In this document: piece after piece, positions 34,983 to 44,565 of the stretch
Position numbering within the stretch: position 1 is the first letter of the stretch
Layout: every line of letters begins with the position of its first letter
Assembly (NCBI GenBank): GCA_038961845.1
Contig: CP152408.1
Span: 5,208,001-5,272,000, forward strand
Length of the DNA: 64,000 nucleotides
From: Xylophilus sp. GW821-FHT01B05
GTDB taxonomy: Bacteria; Pseudomonadota; Gammaproteobacteria; Burkholderiales; Burkholderiaceae_C
Direction of reading: 5' to 3'
Made by a program: the position numbers and the translations under genes
Notes under the pieces: generated by a model
Database searches by the model: none
The model's input: the letters and a program-made list of their open reading frames with translations, nothing else
What the model was told of the DNA's origin: nothing

Positions 34983-35066
34983 TGGAGAGGTGCGGTCTGT
35001 GCCCTGCGGGTGGCGCGCAGCGCCGCCATGGATAACTGACTTCAAAACCAAGAAGGAGACAAACCC

Positions 35067-36038
35067 ATGAAGACGAAGAAACTCATCCTGGCGCTCGGCC
35101 TGTGTGCGCTGGGCGGCGGAGCAGGGGCGCAGCCTGCGGACTACCCTAGCAAGCCGATACGGCTGCTGGTGGGCTTTGCGCCTGGCGGGGCGGCCGACTA
35201 TGTGGCGCGGGCCATGAGCGATGCGCTCGGCAAGGCGCTTGGCCAGCCGGTGCTGATCGACAACCGGCCGGGCAACGGCTCCAGCATCGCAGCCGAGATG
35301 GTGGCCAAGGCGCCGCCTGACGGCTACACCCTGCTGATCGCCAGCCCCAGCAGCATCTCGGTCAACCCGGCGCTCAACCCCAAGCTGTCGTACACGGCAC
35401 GTGATCTCGCGGCCGTCACCAAGATGACGACCTCGCCGCTGGTGCTGGCAGTCAACCCCGCCACCGGCATCAACTCGGTCACCGACCTGATCGCCATGGC
35501 CAAGAAGGACCCGGGCAAGCTCAACTACTCGACCTCGGGCAACGGCTCGGCGCCGCACCTGGGCGCCGCGCTGTTCAGCCAGGTCACGGGCGTGGAGATG
35601 ACGCACATCCCCTACCGCGGCGGCAGCCTGGCGATCCAGTCGGTGATGGCGGGCGACACACAGCTGACCTTCGGCACCTCGCCCTCGGTGCTGCCCATGG
35701 CCACCGGCGGGCGGCTGCGCGCGCTTGCGGTCAGCACGCGCGAACGCTCGCCGCTGGTGCCGGGCCTGCCCGGCATGCGCGAAGCCGGCCTGCCGGAATA
35801 CAACATCGAGTTCTGGTACGGCATGTTCGTGCCGGCCGCCACGCCGCCGGCCATCGTGCGCAAGATCTACGACGCCACCATCACGGCCATGCAGCAGCCC
35901 TCGGTCAAGGCATCGCTGGCACGCGACGGCACCGAGGTATCTATCTCGTCCTCGCCCGAGGACTTCAACCGCTTCCTGGCGGAGGACGGCAAGTTCTGGG
36001 TCAAGCTGGTTAAAAGCGCAAACGTGAAGGTGGACTAG
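35067..36038 (+). CDS. Bug family (TctC-like) periplasmic receptor
   Basis: 323 residues. A Sec leader (MKTKKLILALGLCALGGGAG) precedes DYPSKPIRLLVGFAPGGAAD, VDKIDNRPGN-type loop (IDNRPGNGSSIAAEM) and YSTSGNGSAPHLGAALF. It binds a solute in the periplasm; no TctAB is linked. It follows copy 3 of the repeat and precedes a GntR regulator by 40 bp. GGAG occurs upstream of the ATG. Confidence 0.9.
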   Translation: MKTKKLILALGLCALGGGAGAQPADYPSKPIRLLVGFAPGGAADYVARAMSDALGKALGQPVLIDNRPGNGSSIAAEMVAKAPPDGYTLLIASPSSISVNPALNPKLSYTARDLAAVTKMTTSPLVLAVNPATGINSVTDLIAMAKKDPGKLNYSTSGNGSAPHLGAALFSQVTGVEMTHIPYRGGSLAIQSVMAGDTQLTFGTSPSVLPMATGGRLRALAVSTRERSPLVPGLPGMREAGLPEYNIEFWYGMFVPAATPPAIVRKIYDATITAMQQPSVKASLARDGTEVSISSSPEDFNRFLAEDGKFWVKLVKSANVKVD

Positions 36039-36078
36039 GTACGCGGCACGGCACGATCCGCGCGTTAGCATTCGCGCC

Positions 36079-36762
36079 ATGCCGACTCCCACTCCTCGCC
36101 CCCGCGGCGCCGGCCTGTCACAGGCCATCGTCACCGAGCTCAAGCAACTCATCTACACGGGCGAGTTCAAGCCCGGCGAGCGGCTCAATGAGGCGGCGCT
36201 GGCCCTGCGCATGGGCACCAGCCGCGGCCCGATCCGCGAGGCGATCAAGGTGCTGGCGGGCCTGGGCATCGTCACCGCCGTGGCCAACCGCGGCGTCTTC
36301 GTGCGCCAGCTCTCGCTGCGCGACATGCTGGAGATCTACGACCTGCGCGCACTCGTGTTTGGCTACGCAGCCGAACGCGCCTGCGAGCATTTCACCGAAG
36401 AGCGCAAGAAGCAGTGCGAAGACCTGCTGGACGCGATGGACGCCGCCTGCGAGGCCGAAGACGGCACGCTCTACTACGAGCTGAACCTGCAGTTCCACTC
36501 GCTGATCCTCATCATCTCGAACAACCGGCGCGCCCACCAGGCCTACGACGACTACGTGAAGGAGCTGCACCTGGTGCGGCGCAAGTACTTCAACGCCCCG
36601 GGCAATATGCGCCGCTCCAACGTAGAGCACCGCGCCATCTTCGACGCACTCGTGGCCGCCAACCGGGCGCGGGCCCGCGCCGCTGCCGAGCGCCACGTGC
36701 ATGCCGGCCGGGAGCGGCTGCTGTCCAACCTGGAAGAGCCGTTGCCGCTGCCGGGCAGTTGA
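36079..36762 (+). CDS. GntR family regulator with FCD domain
   Basis: 227 residues. The winged helix (about 15-80) contains GERLNEAALALRMGTSRGPI, followed by an all-helical FCD effector domain (about 90-215) with conserved metal or ligand residues EHRAIFDALVA. It lies 40 bp after the Bug gene on the same strand. It probably regulates the nearby CoA-transferase-to-receptor cluster in response to an organic acid, as FadR/GntR proteins do. Confidence 0.88.
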   Translation: MPTPTPRPRGAGLSQAIVTELKQLIYTGEFKPGERLNEAALALRMGTSRGPIREAIKVLAGLGIVTAVANRGVFVRQLSLRDMLEIYDLRALVFGYAAERACEHFTEERKKQCEDLLDAMDAACEAEDGTLYYELNLQFHSLILIISNNRRAHQAYDDYVKELHLVRRKYFNAPGNMRRSNVEHRAIFDALVAANRARARAAAERHVHAGRERLLSNLEEPLPLPGS

Positions 36763-36864
36763 ACGCGCAAATCCCCTTGCCCGCGCAGGGCTCGCCACGG
36801 GGCTACCATCCCCCGGCGCCAGTGGCCGGAACTTCCCGGGCCGCGGCCCGCTCCCACCCGCACC

Positions 36865-39084
36865 ATGCCGCCAGCCCTCTTTCGCCTGCCGCGCTCTGCG
36901 CTCGGCTTCGCAAACGCTCTTCTTTTCGTAGCTACATGCCTAGGCGCAGCAACGGCTAGTGCCCAATTTCTTTCAAAAGCTGCGGTCGATGGCGCCGAAG
37001 TGGTCAGCACGCCCCATGTGCGCGCCGAGCTGGTCGCCCATGCGCCCGATGGCGTGGCGCCGGGCCGGGCCGTGTGGGCCGGGCTGCGCATCACGCACCA
37101 GCCGCACTGGCACACCTACTGGAAGAATTCCGGCGACTCCGGCCTGCCGACGCAGCTCACCTGGACGCTGCCGGCCGGCGTAAGCGCCGGCGCGGTGGAC
37201 TGGCCGCTGCCGCAGAAGATCCGCATCGGCGCGCTGGCCAACTACGGCTACGAAGACACGGTGCTGCTGCCCGTGCCGCTGCAGGTGGCGCCTGACTTTC
37301 GCCCCGCCTTTGGCCAAAGCAGCATCACGCTGCAACTGCACGCCCAATGGCTGGTGTGCCGGCAGGAATGCATTCCCGAGCAGGGCGACTTCAGCCTGGC
37401 GCTGCCGGTGCACAGCGCCACCGCGCTGGATGGCGTGGACTTCGAGCAGGCGCTGGCCGCGCGGCCGGTGGCGCTGGCCGGCCCGGCCACGGCCAAGGCC
37501 GAAGGCGACAGCATGGCCATCTCGGTGCAAGGCCTGCCCGCCGCGCTGCGCGGCGCCACGCTGGAGCTGTTCCCCGAGACACAAGACGTGCTGGACCACG
37601 CCGCCAACGCCAGCCAATCCTGGAACGGCGCCAGCTGGAGCGGCAGCGTGCCGCTGTCGTCCCTGCGCACCGAAAGCCCGGCACTGCTGCCGCTGGTGCT
37701 GGCCGCGACCGGGCCGGACGGGCAACGCCATGGTTTCCGCGTAGAGGCCAAGGTCGAAGGCGGCTGGCCCGCGCCGCCCCATGCACCCGCTGCGGCCGAG
37801 CTGTCGCCTGCCCTGGCCAAAGCACTGGACGCCAACCGCGCCGCAGCCCTGCCGCCCACCATTACCGCAGCGCCGCTGCCCACCTGGTTCGCCGCCCTGG
37901 CCGCCGCCCTGCTGGGCGGGCTGATCCTGAACCTGATGCCCTGCGTGTTCCCGGTGCTGGCCGTCAAGGTAGTGGGCTTTGCGCGCCATGGCGACGACCG
38001 GCGCAGCCACCGCAGCGCGGGGCTGGCCTATAGCGCGGGCGTGGTGCTGTCCTTTGTGGCGCTGGGCGCGCTGATGCTGGCGCTGCGCGCGGCCGGCGCG
38101 CAACTGGGCTGGGGCTTTCAGCTGCAGTCACCGGCCGTGGTGGCGGCGCTGGCGGCGCTGTTCACGCTGCTGGGGCTGAACCTGGCGGGCGTGTTCGAGT
38201 TTGGCCTGCTGGCGCCCAGCGGCCTGGCCGCCAGGCAGTTGCGCCATCCCACGGCCGATGCCTTTCTGTCAGGCGTGCTGGCAGTGGCGATTGCATCGCC
38301 CTGCACCGCGCCCTTCATGGGCGCATCGCTGGGCTTGGCCGTGGGCCTGCCGGCGGCGCAGGCGCTGCCGCTGTTTGCCGTGCTGGGCCTGGGCATGGCC
38401 CTGCCCTATCTGGCCGCCAGTTGGCTGCCAGCCGTGGCGCGCGCGCTGCCGCGCCCGGGGCCGTGGATGGAGGTGTTCCGCCGGCTGATGGCCTTCCCCA
38501 TGTTTGCCACCGTGGCCTGGCTGGTCTGGGTGCTGGGCCAGCAAAGCGGCATCGACGGCGCGGGCGCGCTGCTGGTGCTGCTGGTGGCGCTGGCCGCCGT
38601 GGCCTGGGCGCTGTCGCTGCGCGGGCGCACGCGCGCCGTGCTGGGCATGCTGTCGGTGCTGCTGCTGGCCGCGCTGGTTGCCGGGCTGGGGCCGCATGTC
38701 ACGCGGCCGCTGCCCGAAGGCGGCCTGGCGCAGGCCAGCGCCAATGAGCGCTGGCAGCCCTGGAGCGCGCAGCGCGTGGCCGATCTCACCGCCGCCGGCC
38801 AGCCAGTGTTTGTCGACTTCACCGCCGCCTGGTGCGTGACCTGCCAGGTCAACAAGAAAACCACGCTGTCTGATGCCGGCGTGCTGGCCGCGCTGGACGG
38901 CAAGAAGGTGGCCCTGCTGCGCGCCGACTGGACGCGCCAGGACCCGGCCATCACCGCCGCGCTGCGCGCGCTGGGCCGCAGCGGCGTGCCGGTCTATGTG
39001 CTGCATGCCCCCGGCCGCGCGCCGCTGGTGCTGACCGAGCTGCTGTCGCGCGACGAGGTGAAAGCCGCGGTGGCGGCGCTGTAG
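36865..39084 (+). CDS. dsbD: DsbD family thiol:disulfide interchange protein
   Basis: 739 residues. N-terminal periplasmic domain with Cys pair in WLVCRQECIPEQ (about 155-166), a CcdA-like membrane domain with LMPCVFPVL and SPCTAPFMG, and a C-terminal thioredoxin domain with AAWCVTCQVNKK. It carries electrons from cytoplasmic thioredoxin to the periplasm. The N-terminus resembles the ScsB/DsbD2-type. Odd feature: the signal peptide core and cleavage region (about 20-38, FVATCLGAATASAQ) is encoded by a dispersed genomic repeat at 36923-36978. Confidence 0.88.
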   Translation: MPPALFRLPRSALGFANALLFVATCLGAATASAQFLSKAAVDGAEVVSTPHVRAELVAHAPDGVAPGRAVWAGLRITHQPHWHTYWKNSGDSGLPTQLTWTLPAGVSAGAVDWPLPQKIRIGALANYGYEDTVLLPVPLQVAPDFRPAFGQSSITLQLHAQWLVCRQECIPEQGDFSLALPVHSATALDGVDFEQALAARPVALAGPATAKAEGDSMAISVQGLPAALRGATLELFPETQDVLDHAANASQSWNGASWSGSVPLSSLRTESPALLPLVLAATGPDGQRHGFRVEAKVEGGWPAPPHAPAAAELSPALAKALDANRAAALPPTITAAPLPTWFAALAAALLGGLILNLMPCVFPVLAVKVVGFARHGDDRRSHRSAGLAYSAGVVLSFVALGALMLALRAAGAQLGWGFQLQSPAVVAALAALFTLLGLNLAGVFEFGLLAPSGLAARQLRHPTADAFLSGVLAVAIASPCTAPFMGASLGLAVGLPAAQALPLFAVLGLGMALPYLAASWLPAVARALPRPGPWMEVFRRLMAFPMFATVAWLVWVLGQQSGIDGAGALLVLLVALAAVAWALSLRGRTRAVLGMLSVLLLAALVAGLGPHVTRPLPEGGLAQASANERWQPWSAQRVADLTAAGQPVFVDFTAAWCVTCQVNKKTTLSDAGVLAALDGKKVALLRADWTRQDPAITAALRALGRSGVPVYVLHAPGRAPLVLTELLSRDEVKAAVAAL
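36923..36978. repeat. Dispersed short repeat, in-frame copy in the DsbD leader
   Basis: TTTTCGTAGCTACATGCCTAG, then GGCTAGTGCCCAATTT. It aligns with 1924-1983 (MocR) and 45007-45064 (PriA) in the same order. It encodes the hydrophobic core and cleavage region of the signal peptide, unlike the linker copies. Confidence 0.65.
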
Positions 39085-39207
39085 CCGTTCGATTTGGAAC
39101 ACACACAGCCTGAGTACACCCTGACAAAACGGCTGCGCAATTCCCCGCATGGCGCGGGCCGCGGCCATGCCTATGCTTGAGCGGGTTTCCCGCTCCGGTT
39201 CTACAGA

Positions 39208-40515
39208 ATGTCCGCACTCCACTCACCCCAACCCTCCTCCAAGGCTGCCACCGTCCTGCGCGTGACCGGCGGCAACTTCATGGAGATGTTCGACTTCTTC
39301 CTGTTTGGCTTCTACGCCACGCAGATATCGAAGGCCTTCTTCCCCGCAGGCGACGAGTTCGCCTCGCTGATGCTGACCTTCATGACCTTTGGCGCAGGCT
39401 TCCTGATGCGCCCGCTGGGCGCGATCTTTCTCGGCGCCTATGTCGACCGCGTTGGCCGGCGCAAGGGCCTGATCGTCACGCTGGCGCTGATGGCCACCGG
39501 CACGCTGCTGATCGCCTGCGTGCCCTCTTACGCCACCATCGGCCTGGCCGCGCCGCTGCTGGTGCTGATCGGGCGCCTGCTGCAGGGCTTCTCGGCCGGC
39601 GTGGAGCTGGGCGGCGTGTCGGTCTATTTGTCAGAAATGGCCACGCCGGGCCACAAGGGCTTCTACGTGAGCTGGCAGTCGGCCAGCCAGCAGGTCGCCA
39701 TCGTGGTGGCAGCGGCGCTGGGCTACTGGCTCAACGTCACCTTCACCTCGCAAGAGATCGGTGATTTCTACTGGCGCGTGCCCTTCTTCGTCGGCTGCCT
39801 GATCGTGCCGGCGCTGTTCATCATCCGCCGCTCGCTGCAAGAGACGGAAGAGTTCATGGCGCGCAAGCACCGCCCCGATGTGCGCGAGATCTTCCGCTCC
39901 ATGGTCAGCAACTGGGGCCTGGTCGTCGCCGGGATGCTGCTGGTGTCGATGACCACCGTGTCCTTCTACCTGATCACCGTCTACACGCCCACCTTCGGCA
40001 AGGCCGTGCTGCACCTGAGCACCACCGACGCCCTGGTCGTCACGCTGTGCGTGGCCATCTCCAACTTCATCTGGCTGCCCATCATGGGCGCGCTGTCAGA
40101 CCGCGTCGGCCGCAAGCCGCTGCTGATCGTGTTCACCGTACTGACCATCCTCACCGCCTACCCGTCGCTCAAGTGGCTGGTGGGCGCGCCGAGCTTTGTG
40201 CGCATGCTCGAAGTCGAGCTGTGGCTGTCCTTCCTGTACGCCAGCTACAACGGCGCCATGGTGGTGGCCCTGACCGAGGTCATGCCGGTCAGCGTGCGCA
40301 CCGCCGGCTTCTCGCTGGCCTACAGCCTGGCCACCGCGATCTTTGGCGGCTTCACGCCGGCGATTGCCACCGGCCTGATCGAGATGACCGGCGACAAGGG
40401 CGCGCCAGGGCTGTGGATGACGGCGGCCGCGATCTGCGGCCTGGTCGCCACGCTGGTCTTGTACCGGCGCAAGGCAGGCACGCCGCCCGCTACCGGGCCT
40501 CAGACGGCGGCTTGA
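39208..40515 (+). CDS. MHS-type MFS carrier (citrate/carboxylate:H+ symporter-like)
   Basis: 435 residues with 12 hydrophobic segments. MHS marks are [19 protein letters not shown], the motif A-like [13 protein letters not shown] and [18 protein letters not shown]. Members import citrate, tricarballylate, proline, shikimate or alpha-ketoglutarate; the sequence is closest to the citrate/tricarballylate group (judged by eye). The 3' end overlaps the convergent LysR gene by 26 bp. Confidence 0.87.
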   Translation: MSALHSPQPSSKAATVLRVTGGNFMEMFDFFLFGFYATQISKAFFPAGDEFASLMLTFMTFGAGFLMRPLGAIFLGAYVDRVGRRKGLIVTLALMATGTLLIACVPSYATIGLAAPLLVLIGRLLQGFSAGVELGGVSVYLSEMATPGHKGFYVSWQSASQQVAIVVAAALGYWLNVTFTSQEIGDFYWRVPFFVGCLIVPALFIIRRSLQETEEFMARKHRPDVREIFRSMVSNWGLVVAGMLLVSMTTVSFYLITVYTPTFGKAVLHLSTTDALVVTLCVAISNFIWLPIMGALSDRVGRKPLLIVFTVLTILTAYPSLKWLVGAPSFVRMLEVELWLSFLYASYNGAMVVALTEVMPVSVRTAGFSLAYSLATAIFGGFTPAIATGLIEMTGDKGAPGLWMTAAAICGLVATLVLYRRKAGTPPATGPQTAA

Positions 40516-41398
40516 GCAGCTCGACCAGAAAGTCGACCAAGGCGCGCACCTTCGGGTTCAGCAGCGGGTCGACCAGGAAGACGGCATGCACGCTGGCGTC
40601 CGCGCCGCCGTGCTTGGGCAGCACCCGCAGCAGCGACTTGTCCTCTAGTGCGCTGCGCACCAGCACCTCGGACAAGAACGCAATGCCGCGCCCTGCCTTG
40701 GCAAACTCAAGCACTGCGTCCCCGTTGTTGGCGCGCAGCACGCCCTTGGGTTTGATGGAAATCTCCTTGCCCTGCTCGTCGCAGAAGCGCCATTGCTCGC
40801 CATCCCGGTTCACCGTAAGGACGATGCAGCTGTGCTGCTTCAGGTCTTCCAGCGTCTTGGGTGAGCCGCGGCGCCTGAGGTAGCCCGGGCTGGCCACCAG
40901 AACCCTGCGGTTGGCGGCCAGCTTGCGCGCCCGCAGGGCCGAGTCTTCCAGCCGGCCAATGCGGACGGCCACATCCACGCCCTCGCCCGCCAGATCGACA
41001 AAGCTGTCCGTCATCAGCAGATCCACCGACAGCTTGGGGTGCCGGTCCATAAACGCGGGCAGCGCCGGCACGATGTAGCGGCGCCCGAACGCGACCGGTG
41101 CGCTGATCCGCAAGGCGCCCCGCACCTCGTCCCGCATGCGGCCCAGCGCCTGCCCGGCAACGTCGAGCCGATCGAATGCCTCGCGCGCCGCAGCGAGGTA
41201 GGTCATGCCCGCATCCGTGAGCGACATGGTGCGGGTGGTGCGCAGGAACAGCTGCACCCCAAGGGTCTGCTCCAGCAGCTTGATCTGCCGGCTGACGGCA
41301 GAGGGCGTGACCCGCAAGTCCTGCGCGGCACGCGCAAAGCTCTGGTGCGCAGCCACCCGGACAAAGGCGCGTATCAATTCCAGCGGCAGATCAGGCAT
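40490..41398 (-). CDS. LysR family transcriptional regulator
   Basis: 302 residues with an N-terminal winged helix ([35 protein letters not shown]) and a C-terminal effector domain. A strong AGGAGG lies just upstream of the ATG. It is divergent from the second PhzF gene (73-bp spacer), its likely target. The other neighbour, the MHS carrier, is convergent. Confidence 0.9.
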   Translation of the reverse strand: MPDLPLELIRAFVRVAAHQSFARAAQDLRVTPSAVSRQIKLLEQTLGVQLFLRTTRTMSLTDAGMTYLAAAREAFDRLDVAGQALGRMRDEVRGALRISAPVAFGRRYIVPALPAFMDRHPKLSVDLLMTDSFVDLAGEGVDVAVRIGRLEDSALRARKLAANRRVLVASPGYLRRRGSPKTLEDLKQHSCIVLTVNRDGEQWRFCDEQGKEISIKPKGVLRANNGDAVLEFAKAGRGIAFLSEVLVRSALEDKSLLRVLPKHGGADASVHAVFLVDPLLNPKVRALVDFLVELLKPPSEAR

Positions 41399-41471
41399 TC
41401 ATTCCTCCTGGGAACGAGTGTATTTCTTTCATTCTCGCGATTCAGGCGCCACCCCTGCCAAGCTCGGAGCC

Positions 41472-42407
41472 ATGACAAAGCATGCATGCGAGGCCGCCAT
41501 CACGCCGGCCCAGAGAACCCTCTTCCATGTGGATGCATTCACCCGCACGCCGTATCGCGGCAACCCTGCGGGGGTCGTGCTGAACGCGGATGGCATGTCC
41601 GACGCCGAGATGCAGGATCTGGCGCGCGAGCTCAAGCATTCCGAGACGGCTTTTGTCTGGCGCGCCGATGCGCCCGACCACGATCTGCGCATACGCTACT
41701 TCACGCCGACCACCGAGGTCCCGCTGTGCGGGCACGCCACCATTGCGGCGCACTTCGCGCGTGCCACGGCCTTGCAGCTCGATGAGCTGACGCTGCGGCA
41801 GAAAACCGGGGCCGGCATCCAGACCATTCTCATTGGCCGAAGCGCCACGGGCGCGCACCGGATCGTCATGCACCAGGGCGCACCGGTGTTTGAGGCGCCA
41901 CTGGAAGGCGCGCTGCGCGAGCGCATCGTGGCAGCACTGGGGCTTGCGCCCAATGATGTGGTGGGCACGCTTCCCGTGCAGGTCGTCTCGACCGGGCACA
42001 GCAAGCTCACCATTCCGCTGATGCCAGAGGTCGACCTCGACGCGCTGCGACCCGACATGCCCGCGCTCAGCCAACTGAGCCGGGAGATCGGCTGCAACGG
42101 CTACTTCGTGTTTCAGCAGCCGGCCGGGGAAAACGCCGTCACGGATGGGCGGATGTTTGCGCCCGCGATAGGCATCCTGGAAGACCCCGTGACGGGCAAC
42201 GCCAACGGGCCGCTCGGCGCCTACCTGGTGCGCCACAGGCTCATGCCGCACGACGGCCTGGCGCTGCGCTTCCAGGGGCGCCAGGGGCGCGCCTTGCGGC
42301 GGGATGGCATCGTGCACGTCGAAGTCGCCGTGGTGGATGGCGAACCCAGCGCGGTTGCCATCGCCGGGGATGCCTGCATCCTGTTCTCTGCCGTGCTGCA
42401 GGGGTAG
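41472..42407 (+). CDS. PhzF family isomerase/epimerase-like protein (second copy)
   Basis: 311 residues. [19 protein letters not shown] at the N-terminus, catalytic Glu in [22 protein letters not shown], and [13 protein letters not shown]. It diverges strongly from the PhzF at 6655 and has an N-terminal extension ([17 protein letters not shown]). The ATG at 41472 was chosen because the longer frame belongs to the LysR gene's antisense. Probably regulated by the divergent LysR. Confidence 0.88.
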   Translation: MTKHACEAAITPAQRTLFHVDAFTRTPYRGNPAGVVLNADGMSDAEMQDLARELKHSETAFVWRADAPDHDLRIRYFTPTTEVPLCGHATIAAHFARATALQLDELTLRQKTGAGIQTILIGRSATGAHRIVMHQGAPVFEAPLEGALRERIVAALGLAPNDVVGTLPVQVVSTGHSKLTIPLMPEVDLDALRPDMPALSQLSREIGCNGYFVFQQPAGENAVTDGRMFAPAIGILEDPVTGNANGPLGAYLVRHRLMPHDGLALRFQGRQGRALRRDGIVHVEVAVVDGEPSAVAIAGDACILFSAVLQG

Positions 42408-42435
42408 CTGCGCGGGCCCCTGCGACAATGGAGAA

Positions 42436-43554
42436 ATGCCTTTCGCCCCACTGCAAAACGACACATTCCTGCGTGCCTGCCGGCGCCAGGCCACTGACCA
42501 CACCCCCGTCTGGCTGATGCGCCAGGCCGGCCGCTACCTGCCGGAATACCGCGCCACGCGCGCCCAGGCCGGCAGCTTCATGGGCCTGGCCACCAACACC
42601 GACTACGCCACCGAGGTCACGCTGCAGCCGCTGGAGCGCTACCCGCTGGACGCAGCCATTTTGTTCAGCGACATCCTGACCGTGCCCGACGCCATGGGCC
42701 TGGGCCTGTCCTTTCAGCTGGGCGAGGGGCCGCGCTTTGCGCACCCGGTGCGCGACGAGGCCGCCGTGGCCGCGTTGCGGGTGCCAGACATGGCCAAGCT
42801 GCAGTACGTGTTCAACGCGGTGGCCTCGATCCGCAAGGCGCTGAATGGCCGGGTGCCGCTGATCGGCTTTGCGGGCAGCCCGTGGACGCTGGCCTGCTAC
42901 ATGGTCGAGGGCGCGGGCTCGGACGACTACCGGCTGGTCAAGACCATGCTCTATGCCCGGCCCGACCTGATGCACCGCATGCTGGCCGTGAACGCCGACG
43001 CGGTGGCGGTCTACCTCAACGCCCAGATCGACGCCGGCGCCCAGGCGGTGATGATTTTCGACAGCTGGGGCGGCGTGCTGGCCGATGGCGCCTTCCAGGA
43101 GTTCAGCCTGGCCTACACCGCGCGCGTGCTGGCGCAGTTGAAGCGCACCGGGCCGGATGGCCAGGACGTGCCGCGCATCGTCTTCACCAAGGGCGGCGGC
43201 CTGTGGCTGCAGCAAATGGCCGGGCTCGACTGCGAGGTACTGGGCCTGGACTGGACGGTGAACCTGGCTGCCGCGCGCGCGGCCGTGGGCGGCGCCGTGG
43301 GCGGCCCGGGCAAGGCGCTGCAGGGCAATATCGACCCCAACGTGCTGTTTGCCCCGCCCGCGCGCATTGATGCCGAGGTAGCCCAAGTGCTGGAGCGCTT
43401 CGGCCCCCCGCACACCGACCGCAGCACCACCGGCCCGACCCATATCTTCAACCTGGGCCACGGCATCAGCCAGCACACGCCGCCAGAGCACGTGTCGGCC
43501 CTGGTGGAGGCGGTGCACCGCCACTCGCGCCAGCTACGCCAGCCGCGCACTTGA
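42436..43554 (+). CDS. hemE: Uroporphyrinogen decarboxylase
   Basis: 372 residues. HemE removes four carboxyl groups from uroporphyrinogen III in haem synthesis. Family signatures: the N-terminal [17 protein letters not shown] and the central [16 protein letters not shown], plus [10 protein letters not shown]. The start at 42436 gives [14 protein letters not shown]. It is not overlapped by neighbours; the 1-kb region after it contains ordered DnaA-box-like motifs. Confidence 0.96.
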   Translation: MPFAPLQNDTFLRACRRQATDHTPVWLMRQAGRYLPEYRATRAQAGSFMGLATNTDYATEVTLQPLERYPLDAAILFSDILTVPDAMGLGLSFQLGEGPRFAHPVRDEAAVAALRVPDMAKLQYVFNAVASIRKALNGRVPLIGFAGSPWTLACYMVEGAGSDDYRLVKTMLYARPDLMHRMLAVNADAVAVYLNAQIDAGAQAVMIFDSWGGVLADGAFQEFSLAYTARVLAQLKRTGPDGQDVPRIVFTKGGGLWLQQMAGLDCEVLGLDWTVNLAAARAAVGGAVGGPGKALQGNIDPNVLFAPPARIDAEVAQVLERFGPPHTDRSTTGPTHIFNLGHGISQHTPPEHVSALVEAVHRHSRQLRQPRT

Positions 43555-43589
43555 CTTTTTGGCGCCCATCACTTTGTGCGCGCATTTGG

Positions 43590-43785
43590 TTATGCACAAA
43601 TTTGGTGGTGCGGCAGCGCAGCAAGTGCACGCAAGCGTGCACGGCGCTATCAAAGGAATAGTGACGCTAAGTCCTTGATTCATAAGGATCTAACAAACTG
43701 CTTTTTTTGCGGGCAACTTGGCGAAAGCCTTATTCCATGCGGCCCGGGCGGTGTGGCCACAGGACTATCAACAAAGTTATCCACA
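43590..43785 (+). repeat. hemE-priA module 1
   Basis: TTATGCACA (43590), TTGATTCATAAGGA (43675-43688) and CTATCAACAAAGTTATCCACA (43765-43785). A TTTTTTTGCGGGCAA tract lies between. The second and third motifs start 90 bp apart. Confidence 0.6.
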
Positions 43786-44056
43786 GAAATCAGGCGTCCA
43801 CGGTAAAGCACTTGTAAATCAATCACTTAGCTTTCTTTCTGCCAGCGCAGGCGCGCGTTTGGGCGCAGTCAAGCCTTTTTGGGCCGTTTGTCGGGATTTG
43901 CAGGGGTATTCCCGCGGGTGCAGCGGCCCCGGCGTGCGCACCGCAGTGTCTCCTTCCCTGCCAGGCCGCGCCATTGCTGGCTCTGGCCTTTGCGCCCCTC
44001 CCGCCTGCGGCCGAACCCGCCGGTGTCAAGCGAAAAATGAGCGCTCGTCCTCTTGC

Positions 44057-44252
44057 TTATGCACACAAAACGTGATCCAGGTGTTTTTCCGGGGAAAACA
44101 CCGGGATCGCCCCCTGCAGCCCGTCGGCCATCTGTAAGTCTTTGATTCATAAGGACTCCGTCCCATGCCTTTTTTGCAGGCAAAACGCGCAAAGCCCCAC
44201 GGGGCGCGGCTTTGGCACGACTCGACAGTGGCTATCAACAAAGTTATCCCCA
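44057..44252 (+). repeat. hemE-priA module 2
   Basis: TTATGCACA (44057), TTGATTCATAAGGA (44142-44155) and CTATCAACAAAGTTATCCCCA (44232-44252). Each motif is exactly 467 bp after its module 1 counterpart; TTTTTTGCAGGCAA again lies between. Sequence between the motifs is not conserved. Confidence 0.6.
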
Positions 44253-44338
44253 TCAGACCGGGAAAAACCCTGAGACACTCGCCCTGGACAGGGCGAAAAG
44301 GCCCGTCTGGCGCGGCTTTCCGCCTTGACGGCACCGGG

Positions 44339-44525
44339 TTGTACACAGCTGGGAGCGAGCGGGTGGGGCACAATGACAGTTCGCCAAGCATCTGTGGACA
44401 TTCTTGCAAGTCATTGATTTAAATAACATTTAAAGGCCACTTCGGTCGCCCGGCCGGGAATTTCGGCAGCCACGGCCCACCGCACTAGCGCCCACTGCCC
44501 AAGCCTGTCAACAAACTTGTCCACA
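44339..44525 (+). repeat. hemE-priA module 3, diverged
   Basis: TTGTACACA (44339), AAGTCATTGATTTAAATAAC around 44408-44427 and CTGTCAACAAACTTGTCCACA (44505-44525). The TTGATT-to-TCAAC spacing is 91 bp; the first spacing is 75 rather than 85 bp. The AT-rich site is in this module. Confidence 0.45.
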
Positions 44526-44565
44526 GGCGTGGCCGTAATCCAGAAACTCCTTTTCCATCAAGCCC

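Larger units (their letters stand above)
43555..44565. other. Gene-free hemE-priA spacer with origin-like organisation
   Basis: The spacer is 1011 bp and has no convincing ORF. It holds three perfect DnaA-box matches TTATNCACA (43590-43598, 43777-43785, 44057-44065) and one-mismatch sites at 44244, 44339 and 44517, all on the plus strand. A 24-bp AT-rich stretch (44411-44434, 21 of 24 A/T) lies among them. Motifs are arranged in three modules (see separate entries). A hairpin GGTGTTTT-7-AAAACACC is at 44080-44102. It may be an origin-like, DnaA-titration or regulatory locus; alternatives include tandem small RNAs. Confidence 0.5.

Noticed and set aside
43811..43840. Possible fourth module (TGTAAATCAATCACTTAG) in the hemE-priA spacer
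   Set aside because: Similarity to the TTGATTCATAAGG site is weak, and no third motif occurs about 90 bp downstream.
43576..44137. Short ORFs of 76-139 residues in the hemE-priA spacer
   Set aside because: No start with ribosome site, no family similarity by eye, and they run through the DnaA-like motifs.
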